Positions 20,377-28,319 of a stretch of DNA of 28,319 nt are shown piece by piece. Both the position numbers and the translations under genes were made by a program. This DNA is from Collybiopsis luxurians FD-317 M1 (taxonomy: Eukaryota; Basidiomycota; Agaricomycetes; Agaricales; Omphalotaceae): assembly GCA_000827265.1 (NCBI GenBank), contig KN834774.1, positions 510,229 to 538,547 of the forward strand, read 5' to 3'. Within the stretch, counting starts at the first letter, position 1, and each line of letters starts with the position of its first letter. The notes beneath the pieces are model-generated. The model was given only the letters and a program-made list of their open reading frames with translations, ran no database searches and was not told the DNA's origin.

Positions 20377-21813
20377 ATGAAACAAGACCATACGCCACTG
20401 AGCGATGAGGAGGATAGATGTACGGTAAGAGTTCCAGTGTAGTCTTCAGGCTTCATTCCATTTATGAAATTCAGAAAACGCGAGTAGTTGGTCAGCAATC
20501 CCCCGGCACTCGCAAAATGATCACAAGCTTGGAAAAAGAGGTTGAAAGTCTTCAACAAGAAACAAATTGTCAGAAGGCAACCGCAAAGAAAGCAGAAAAC
20601 GATTCGAAGCAGAAACAGAAAGAGCTTGACGAAGCTATGGAAGAAATTTTGGTGCGTTTAGGTAACTGCAGTTTGTATTTGGTTATTCACGCTTTCCCGA
20701 TTCCCCGCAGAATTGGGTCCCAGAGGCGATACATGATGCTCACAACAGACGGGATTCTATGTATCGTTTATTGCGTCAAACTAGCGTAGAACTCATGAAT
20801 TGTCAACGCAAACTGAAAATGCCTTTAACTGGAATTCCAACAGAGGACAAAACCGGCGCTCATGAAGATGATGATCACAATGATTCCAACCGAGACACGT
20901 CCGATATAAGTGTGTTGCTAGCTGACGAGTTAATTAAAGCCAAGGTTCGTGGATGATTTTATTGATATCAATATCCGTTTAATAGTGTCATTTTCTTCAA
21001 AAGAAAGCTCATAAAGAAGAGATCGCATGCTTGCAAGAGGAAATAGCTTCGCTACGATATGAACTTACAGAGTTGAAAGCCAAGCATGCTGATTGTAATC
21101 ATGACTCGGTATGGCTCATCTCTTGCTTCGCTTTTCAGAAGTTAACTCAACCTGCAGGGTCCTCAGCACGCGAAGGTTAGCAATGAGAGTTTCACCGTTG
21201 TGGTTCGTGCAATTTCCTAGATTGTCACTTGCGCTCAAATTTAGTTCAGCACTTGCCCCTGGTGCATGGACCCATACCTCTTCTTACTCTTCCCCGAGAG
21301 GCTCATAATGCCTCATGGTTCAAGGATGCGTTTCAATTTTTGAATCTTAATCTGGGTGCACCGTACACTGCCCTAATCAATCGTTGGATTGAGCTGGAGC
21401 GGCTGAACAATTGGCAAACCGTCACGACAGGCCTGACCAACGTAAACCGACCCAGGGAGGTCTCTGCTTGGATCCGCAATGGCAGGCGAAAGAATGTCAT
21501 TATCTCCTCTGATCAGATTGAGGCATTTGGAAAAAATGTGTGGGCCTGGTGGTTGGTTTTGCAGCTGAGCTGGAGAGATACAAGTGAGGGTAAGCCACTT
21601 CATGCAGTTGCTTGCTACGGAGACAACTGGAATACCCTCGATCACTTTGGCAAGAACGGCTGGCTTAGCCTTTTGGCGTGTTTGAAATGGTGGGGCGAAG
21701 GCCTGGCTCGAATGGAGATTCATAAACGAGGAGACGGAGTCTCGGATTGGCTTATGGCAATTGACAATGTGTCAACAATGCTTGATGGTCTTATTGCATA
21801 CAAACAAAACTAG
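20377..21813 (+). CDS. Coiled-coil protein with Trp-rich C-terminal domain (expanded mushroom family, unnamed)
   Basis: The ATG at 20377 opens MKQDHTPLSDEED. Exons joined through introns near 20425, 20653, 20944, 21110 and 21178 give a coiled coil (KMITSLEKEVESLQQE, later EEIACLQEEIASLRYEL) separated by an acidic linker (HEDDDHNDSNRD). The C-terminal 190 residues form a compact domain with ASWFKDAFQFLN, INRWIELERL, NRPREVSAWIRNGRR and KNVWAWWLVLQLSWR motifs, ending TAG. All tryptophans in this domain use TGG. I recall the RP-x-VSxWI...WWxxLQPxWR pattern as a very common hypothetical family in Agaricomycetes, with no known function. The coiled coil suggests self-association. No internal stop was found. 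Confidence 0.65.
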
Positions 21814-22050
21814 ATAAAGTAGTCGCGCTTAGTATAGTTCATATACATAACGATTTAGTTACACAACGAACGAACTCATGCTTCAAAACTAATTAATATT
21901 CTTGTACATGGACTGCTGAATGTTGAATGGAGTACAGTACTTTTACAGCAAAAGGAACCTGTAACTTCAATGTCCAAATGTCTGGCTATCGTTAACCGTT
22001 AATAAAAATCCGCGGAGTCCCATTGTCCACAACTAATTGCCAAGCCTCCT

Positions 22051-24161
22051 TCATGAAATAATCCCCATAGCAATTTTTCTTATTCGTTCCTGTAGCTGTT
22101 CCCCGCTCTCCAAATTTTGTTTCTTGGCTCTGTTAGCCCGTAGCAGCTCAGTGCCTTGCGGTTTATCTTGCAGCAACATTTGACCTCCGTACTTCTGACG
22201 TATATCGTACACTAGCCGATTGCCTCGCTTGGCCCATTCTTCTGAGGTGTAAACCTGCAGTAGATGCGAGTAATGGACCTGGAAAGGCTCGTCTTCTGCC
22301 AGCTGCTCCTCATATCGGGTCGACGCTGCAATTTGAGAGACCTGAACACGCTGAATGAGATACAACCCATCCCGCTCCATACTACTACCGCTTGACCCAG
22401 GGACATCAGATATCCGTCGAACGAGATGGCCAATATGCTCCGAATCTGGTCCACCGGCAATCAAATACAGCCCTCTTGCGTTTGTCGCATGACGAGGCAC
22501 TTGCTTCGTCCGGAACCCACCCTCAGGAATGTCGCAGATGTCAGACGGAGGGATCACCTCATAAGCGTTCTTCTTCCTCTCTGGACGAATACGGACTTCA
22601 ATACCATTGTTGATCGCGAGATAGATCAACTGATCTTTTTCACTCTTCCATTTTCCATGGTGAATCTGGATGTAAAATGAAAGTGATCCCAAAGCGGCGT
22701 GCCATACAGGGTTTTGGATCCAATACTGGGGGGTGGATGAACCGGCAGAAGTTTCCTCATCAGTTTGTCCAAAATCGAGAAGCATGGGAGCCCCGAAGTC
22801 GCTGATAGCCTCAACCCACTCTTTGTGGGCCTGAAGGTCCTCTTCCCTAGCCTCGGACTCTTGACCTTTTCTCAGTCGTTGGGCCTTCACTCTGTACATA
22901 AGGGTAATGTCTTTCCGGGAATAACATGGGATGTAATCGGAGACAAAATTATGGTCAATGGACAGACCCTTAGGATCGGCATGATGAAGAAATTGAACTG
23001 TTCTACAATCCATTACACGTTAGTATAGACAATGGCAAAATATAACTTCACGTACTCGAAATCTCGGAGACGCTCATAATCAACCCACTCCATTGGTTTC
23101 GACTTATTTAGTACCTCATATGAAATGCAAACACCCAGCCCACAGGGATATTGTGAGCTCGGCCGTACATCGGTCACGATTGCAGTGTACCCCCTATTTG
23201 CTGACGAGTTCGCCACCAGCACGCGCCTGCCGATCCATGAACATCGGCTGGCTCTCTTCATAGATGGTAGATCCTCAGAGAATGTGAAGTTAATTGGTCG
23301 GGCAAGTTTTAGAAGGGTGTTTGCATCAAAACGGTCGGGAGTGAGCGAGCCATTGATACGGACGACAACCGTAAACCCTTCCACTGCAATCACAGTCCCA
23401 TCTGCATCATGAGGAGTGTTCACATAATCACCATGGGCAAAACATTTTACGAGCAGGGAGTTTGGAACGAAGTGACACTCTTCCCTGTGAAATACTACTT
23501 CACATCCGAGGTCCTCAACGGATAGTACAAATCCTTGTACGCCAACCAGATACTCGGGAAAATCCCAGCTCTGGTAAGGCAAGCCCAAAGGATCCGCAAG
23601 AAGCACCATATCTCCAGCTCTAATATTCCAACTCGTAGGGGTAGGCATTGCATAGAGGCCTACTCCAACCGCAGGGTGTTTGGATCGAATGAACATGTCA
23701 TATAATTGAGGCGGCATTTTCGGGGAAGCAGGTTCAAGTTCCTCCATAGTCAGTTGAAGAAGAACTAGACCGTACTGGAAGATACCATCGCCGACCAAGA
23801 ATTCCTTCTCATGCGAGCAGGTCACATCCAAACATTCCGAGTTCAGACAATACCCTTCTTGAACCAGCAGCCCGAGCTCCATGGCATCTGTTGATGTAAT
23901 CAGATTAGGGGATGGCCTAAAAGTCTCGTCTATTTCCATTGCCTCTCATTCAGAAGATGTGTGTGGAAAACGAGGAACGGTAAGAACAGTGAGGTATTGT
24001 TTTTTGGCATCGGAAAAGCAGCGATCGTTCACGCCTACGACACCTATTGTGCCTGCGTAGTACCTGGCGTTGATTCTGACCCAGGTACCAGCTTGCAAAG
24101 TATTCAGGGAAGTGTCTTGCTGTTCATGCTGCAATATAGATGATTCAATAGAGGAGTCCAT
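22051..24161 (-). CDS. KOW-domain, Spt5-like protein, split by one in-frame TGA
   Basis: Spt5-type proteins bind RNA polymerase II and nascent RNA through KOW domains. The first frame (24161-23949) has AGTWVRINARYYAGTIGVVGV, a typical KOW strand-turn-strand, then VLTVPRF. A TGA at 23948-23946 is followed without shift by MEIDETFRPSPNLI. Further KOW/SH3-like segments are IRAGDMVLLADP, LVGVQGFVLSVEDLGCEVVF, FAHGDYVNTPHDADGTVIAV and SWIGRRVLVANS. An intron at 23055-23003, with a CTAAC branch motif, joins the second part, which continues to TGA 22053-22051. The N-terminal NGN domain and the acidic start of true Spt5 are absent, so this looks like one of the Spt5-derived paralogues common in mushroom genomes rather than the essential gene. 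An alternative is that translation starts at ATG 23939 and the upstream frame is untranslated. Confidence 0.55.
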
Positions 24162-24501
24162 GACAACTTAAGACCATTAGTATGCAATGCATGTTCGATA
24201 CTGCTGATCTTACTTTTGCTCGATTTATAAGAAATTGTACTGTTTCGGTAACAAAAACGGATAATTAACTCTGAACAACAGGCTCTCACTACAGATGACT
24301 TAGCGCGAAGTGCGGAAATTTGAACTTTCCCACAGCCCACCTTATTTATTCGAACGAGAAACGAGCTTGAGTAAGCTAGGCGCTTAAATGGGCACATAAT
24401 TGAGCCACCAGCTCACGAGGGGCGCATGACTTGGAAAATGTATTCATAAGAGTATAGTGTAAATGAGATATACAATTTAAGCAGTAGTTCAAGGAATACA
24501 C
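24162..24501. other. Intergenic region between two minus-strand genes
   Basis: It contains the presumed promoter and any missing 5' exon of the KOW gene. A minus-strand frame of 97 codons covers 24104-24397, but it shows no family motif and uses sequence typical of noncoding DNA, so it is not called. Confidence 0.45.
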
Positions 24502-25318
24502 TCAATCGTCATCGACTTTAAAAGGAAACGTAGGCGATCGAGACTGGAATACTTGCGGCCACTTTAACTGACGCAAGGGCAGCTGGGGGAGACCTCTAGC
24601 TTCCAACATCAAATCGATATGCTGGCGAAGACCCCAGTTCGGTATCGGTGTAAAATGTCCAATCTCCTTACGACAAAGAAAACACTTGAAATTCTTCATT
24701 TCTTTTGCAGATATATCTACCCCTCGCTCGAGGCATCGTTTACAAAATGAATGACCACATGCGAGCCTAATCCAAATTTGTCAGTAACTTGTGAAGCTGC
24801 AGTAAATGGCAAAAAAAAAAGTTACACGAATGGATGCAACATAACTTCGAGGCAAGTGCAACAAGTATATTCTTTACCAAGTTCAACATTTTCAAACTCT
24901 GCACGAATTCCATTTTCAACCTGAAATGTACAGCGAAATGAGCACTATCTACAATCATGAATAAAACTCAAGCACATACAGTACATTCTATCAGCGGGTT
25001 TGTTGTACCAGAAATCCCAATCAGTGCTGGAGAAGGTGAGCGTGGAAGAACTGCTTCTGCGGTAACCGGGGATCTCAGAACGAGGGGCTCGTATGCTTGA
25101 GCGGTAGCAATATTACGAGCTGCAGCTGATGCAGTTGATGCAGCTGAGCGGCGTCGATCGCCACGCCTTGGCGGACTTGGTGCATATCGATTTCTTCGTC
25201 CGTATACGATGCAAGGACGACGAGGAGTAGGAGAAATAAAGGATCCTTCTAAAGAAGGAGTGCTGGCGCGGGACGTACTATGAGTTCCTGAAGAGGCATT
25301 GGATCGGGATGAGCTTCA
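24502..25318 (-). CDS. RING-finger protein, putative E3 ubiquitin ligase, 5' start unresolved
   Basis: Three exons are clear. The first (about 25310-24985) codes an Arg/Ser/Pro/Ala-rich disordered segment (TPRRPCIVYGRRNRYAPSPP). After an intron with a GTATGT donor, the second holds ENGIRAEFENVELGKEYTCCTCLEVMLHPF with the first Cys pair. The third (24766-24502) starts in ACGHSFCKRC and continues FKCFLCRKEIG, completing a C3HC4 RING split by an intron exactly between ligand pairs one and two. The tail LRQHIDLMLEARG is helical, and the last residues are acidic (KVDDD), ending in TGA at 24504-24502. No ATG in phase is found; an acceptor near 25315 suggests another upstream exon. It would act with an E2 enzyme in ubiquitin transfer; the target is unknown. 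Confidence 0.65.
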
Positions 25319-26036
25319 TGTGATGACCATGACTTTATCTATGTCAGCCTAAGCATTAAAACATAAAGCATAATAAAAGAGAGAAAAATTCTCGCCAGGA
25401 GGGTTGAGGGATGGAAGGTTAAACAGGAGTGATAAAACATGGAAGCACGGTCGACTTTTAAGCAAGATCTCGCCACTCATGGATATCAATGAACGAAGGA
25501 TATATTACAAAAAGGAAACAAGCATGTACCCCTTCATTCATACCCTCTTACGCCCAAGGTCATAACTTAAGGGATTCTCCCGAAAGGGAACTTGTTAGTT
25601 ACAAAGCGTTTGTGGCAGAATGCAATTTGAGAAACAAAGCAGCTTCGTATGAACTCGCTGGCCTTGTTCTAGGGTGAATCACAGAAGCTTAACAGGCGAT
25701 GCAAGCAAACGCGAGGCCATCGGACAATACTTTGCCTCAATGAGCTCTTTCTCTTCGAGAATTCACATCATCTGCCGCCCAGTCAAACAGGTGATTTTCA
25801 ACGAGATAAAGAATACTAAGCGGTGCAGACAAAGAAAATGAAAATAAAACACGCGGCGTACCATCATTACGGTTAAGATACCGGGAACATTCCCATTCAA
25901 TGAAACTCGACCTTTGTAAAGCGAAGATCCTCAATTTCTCCAATTTATAAAGAACCATACACCTGCATATCTTTTCATCCCTCATCACATCCACCTCTCC
26001 GTTCATCATTCATTCAGAACTGACAACCACTGCAGT
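25319..26036. other. Intergenic region of about 700 bases
   Basis: It lies between the divergent RING gene and the membrane-protein gene and probably carries both promoters and any missing first RING exon. Open frames at 25489-25677 (+) and 25737-26009 (-) show no recognisable motif and are not called. Confidence 0.45.
25944..25952 (+). promoter_or_regulatory. TATA-like box upstream of the membrane-protein gene
   Basis: TTTATAAAG lies about 85-95 bases before the ATG at 26037, followed by a pyrimidine-rich leader. Position and sequence fit a fungal TATA element; there is no further support. Confidence 0.35.
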
Positions 26037-27249
26037 ATGCCGGAATCTACTCACAGCCACGATGCCCAACCTCCTCCAGCATACACTGCTGACGGGGGGA
26101 ATCAATATCGCTGGTCTCTAAGCTCCTTTGCAATGGGCTCCTTCCTCGGGATAAGCTGCGGTATCGTGTTCCACCTCGAGTTCGGCCATTTCGGTAAGGT
26201 TTTCTTTTCCACCCTGTATTGACTTCGCTCAAGGAACTTCAGTTATGCTTCGATCACTCGTATCAAGCCGGGAGGCTTGGGAAGCTCTCCCACTCGTGCC
26301 TCAGTGTTTATTTCAAAGCAACAGGAATTTCGGCACCTGGACTGCTAATTCGCAAACTTTGGTCTTCATGCGAAACTGTTTGACAGAGGCCAAAAACGCG
26401 GCGGACTTTGTCTGGATTGGTTGTCCTCGTCCGCTAGCGATTGTACGTCCTAATTTAGACTAGTTGATAGTGTGATGTCATGACTCACCACTTTTGCAGG
26501 TTTTTGTGCTACTTCTTCTTCTAGTTCCTAGCCCGCGTAGCTTCCATTTGACTGGTTGTATACTGGTCGGGACAGCTTTCGCTTACTTGCTTTATGGTTT
26601 GTTTTGCTTCAGTAGTGCTTCTGTTTGCCAGTTAGCTAATGATATGTTCGATAGAAGTTGCCCACTCACCTGAGTTAGCAATGCGAGTGAGTCAAATTAA
26701 TTACAGAATTCAACTCATTGTACGTCGCTCAATCGTAATTCCATTGCTTCTATCTTAATCGGGATTCAGACTATGACTTTTCTAATATTGTTGGCTCTAA
26801 TTCGTCTTACTGGTGAAGTGGTAGTCGCTACGAGACGTGGTGTGAATAGGGTAATGTAACATTGTAAATGAACTGATTCATTGGTTGTATCAAGTTTGAT
26901 GATGAGATGTACTAAATAACCGCTGAATCTTTTTCCGAAATGTGTTGGTTATTAGACGAATATTAGACACTGGCCTTGATGTAAGTACGTGCAGACTAAC
27001 GAGTGGCGTTACGGACTCTCTCAAATGATGATTAAGTCATTAAATTTGCGCCGATGGCGAATAGGGATTGCAAATGGGCTGACAGAGTGGAGGTTGCGCG
27101 AACACTTAGAGCGATTAAACAAGTTCAGCAAGAAGATAGATGCAAGGAGAGGGGCGAAGCACAATTCGACTGCGGACAGTGAACCGAAACATTATCAGCA
27201 TTTTCTAGATACTACATCAACGCGCATAGTAGGTCTAACAATAGAGTAA
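26037..27249 (+). CDS. Predicted multi-pass membrane protein, function unknown
   Basis: The ATG at 26037 opens a short hydrophilic MPESTHSHDAQPPPAY leader. The first hydrophobic segment is in WSLSSFAMGSFLGISCGIVF. After an intron at about 26194-26238 the frame continues through a soluble loop (LTEAKNAADFVWIG), then two hydrophobic runs (LAIVFVLLLLLV and TGCILVGTAFAYLLY), a short exon, and a further segment in TMTFLILLALIRL. Exons join in phase up to about 26850. The last part, TNEWRYGLSQMMIKSLNLRRW to TAA 27249, is basic and helical, but the intron leading into it is unclear and it may belong to the 3' UTR. I recognise no family. It is convergent with the next gene, with only about 45 bases between the ends. 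Confidence 0.5.
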
Positions 27250-27294
27250 GACCCGTTCACTAATAGATGGCCTTTCCCCTACGTTTCACCCACG

Positions 27295-27944
27295 TTATAG
27301 TAGATAATAGGCCCACAGTGCGCCATGAATGAGGAGGAATGAAAACAGTATCCAGATGACAGTTTCGAGGACGTTTTTCTGAAATTTGATAACTAGGCAT
27401 AGCGCCAAGAAGGAAAGAGTTGCAGACATACTGTACGAGTAATATGAATTTTCTGCTGGCGATGCTCCTCCTGTACTAAATGCATTGACATTGGGCCTGG
27501 ATGAATTGCAACAAAAAACTCTGACCTCGATGTGAAGGATCTCACTCTTGAAATCTTCCCTAACTGAAAGCGAGAGGTATGTTGAGCGCTCTACAATGGG
27601 GAGTAGCTGCCTCATCTAGCGGGGAACATGTTAATGAGCAGACATAATACCACGAATCAATCCTCACCTGATTCTGAAGTTCCAAGATACACTGTCTGTC
27701 CTTTTCAAGACGTTTACCTACAGTAAGAAGCATATTCTGGACATACATGAGAAATTTGTGCGGGTGGCTCTAGAAACACAAACACACCTTTCCCTCTTCA
27801 AACTGGTCACGAAGAGACTGAACACTAGGCTCGACAGACAATGACCGAACTGGAGCAGTCTACAAAACGAATTAGTATGACAAATGTATGTATACAGCTA
27901 TGACATAGACTTACCAGGTTTGCGGTATGGTTTTCGACGCTCAT
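27295..27944 (-). CDS. Small tail-anchored-type membrane protein with helical N-terminus, function unknown
   Basis: The ATG at 27944-27942 opens MSVENHTANL. Exons join in phase through PVRSLSVEPSVQSLRDQF, then HKFLMYVQNMLLTVGKRLEKD and ELQNQ, a region with coiled-coil character, then MRQLLPIVERSTYLSLS. The C-terminus has two hydrophobic segments, ATLSFLALCLVIKF and VLETVIWILFSFLLIHGALW, ending with TAA at 27297-27295. This topology suggests a cytosolic helical domain anchored by a C-terminal hairpin in an internal membrane. Some introns near the C-terminus could be retained without a frame break. No family is recognised. Confidence 0.5.
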
Positions 27945-28319
27945 TAGTGGGCAAAGAGAAGATAGGAAGGAGCGTATAAGAAATTCGTGAAGCTTTATAA
28001 GCTATTGATTCTTTGTGTCCTTTGTTTCGGATATTAGCGGCCCGCTCACCCGCTCCACCTAGAACGATAAGAATTAAGGCGCTAACAGTCTCAAGGATGC
28101 CCGGTAGACAAGAAGGCATCCAACTCTTCTCACTCTCCTTAAAATTAATATCGTAAGTTCGCATATGGATGCATAACAATGGAACAGGAGGCAGGGATAC
28201 ATGTAGAAATAGAAAAGTAAGAACAAGAGGTGGGGGGAGCGGATGCCAGGGGAAGGAGCAGGAGCAGGGAAGGAGGGGGGGGGAGGCAGGAGGCAGCGGC
28301 AAGAGGGGGGAAGGAGGAG
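27945..28319. other. Right edge, no supported gene; purine-rich tract at the end
   Basis: From about 28196 the plus strand is G/A-rich, with GGAGCAGG and AGGGGGG runs to the window end. The minus-strand open frame here (28302-27898) is proline/leucine low-complexity translated from that tract and is not supported as coding. Confidence 0.5.

Noticed and set aside
24104..24397. Minus-strand open frame of 97 codons upstream of the KOW gene
   Set aside because: No motif, overlaps the KOW start in another frame, and reads like noncoding sequence.
25737..26009. Minus-strand open frame of 90 codons
   Set aside because: It lies in the presumed promoter and leader of the membrane-protein gene and shows no domain or start context.
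1..28319. tRNA, rRNA or CRISPR features
   Set aside because: No cloverleaf-like tRNA, rRNA core or regularly spaced repeat array was seen, and the DNA is eukaryotic in character.

Overview
The window looks like nuclear DNA from a filamentous basidiomycete, most likely an Agaricomycete. Genes are cut by many short introns (mostly about 45-65 nt, GT-AG, often GTRNGT donors and CTNAY-like branch sites), both strands are used, and most predicted proteins resemble lineage-expanded mushroom families that sit around DNA transposons. No housekeeping gene was recognised. All calls come from reading by eye; no search was run.

Left third (1-12.6 kb). A SUMO-protease-like (C48/Ulp1) gene enters from the left edge and ends at 3129 with its catalytic His, Asp, Gln and Cys present. 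It is followed by a long coiled-coil gene (3375-8264) with a charged linker and a conserved C-terminal domain. Convergent to it is a Plavaka/CACTA-like DDE transposase (12611-8437, minus) that keeps its zinc cluster, Asp motifs and C-terminal domain but carries four in-frame TGA codons.

Middle (12.6-17.9 kb). A cysteine-containing protein of an unnamed mushroom family lies on the minus strand, then a second C48-like gene (minus) with a new N-terminal region. A run of 90 N interrupts this gene. The 434 bases before the gap are repeated exactly after it, so this is an unmerged contig overlap, not a biological duplication.

Right half (17.9-28.3 kb). A RING-finger gene, a nucleoplasmin-like (NPL) domain gene without an FKBP domain, and a coiled-coil gene with a Trp-rich C-terminal domain run on the plus strand. 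A KOW/Spt5-like gene and a second RING-finger gene run on the minus strand. Last come two convergent membrane-protein genes. The final 375 bases are purine-rich and hold no gene I can support.

How it fits together. The neighbourhood combines a DNA transposase with SUMO-protease, RING (ubiquitin ligase), NPL (histone chaperone) and KOW (elongation factor-like) modules, which suggests a transposon-rich compartment of chromatin and SUMO/ubiquitin-related genes. The most striking pattern is that every nonsense codon I find inside otherwise well-conserved coding sequence is TGA, about nine sites in five genes on both strands, and never TAA or TAG. That fits decay of CGA arginine codons by CpG deamination in methylated repeats. 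Code reassignment is argued against by several genes that use only TGG for tryptophan and by genes that appear to end in TGA.
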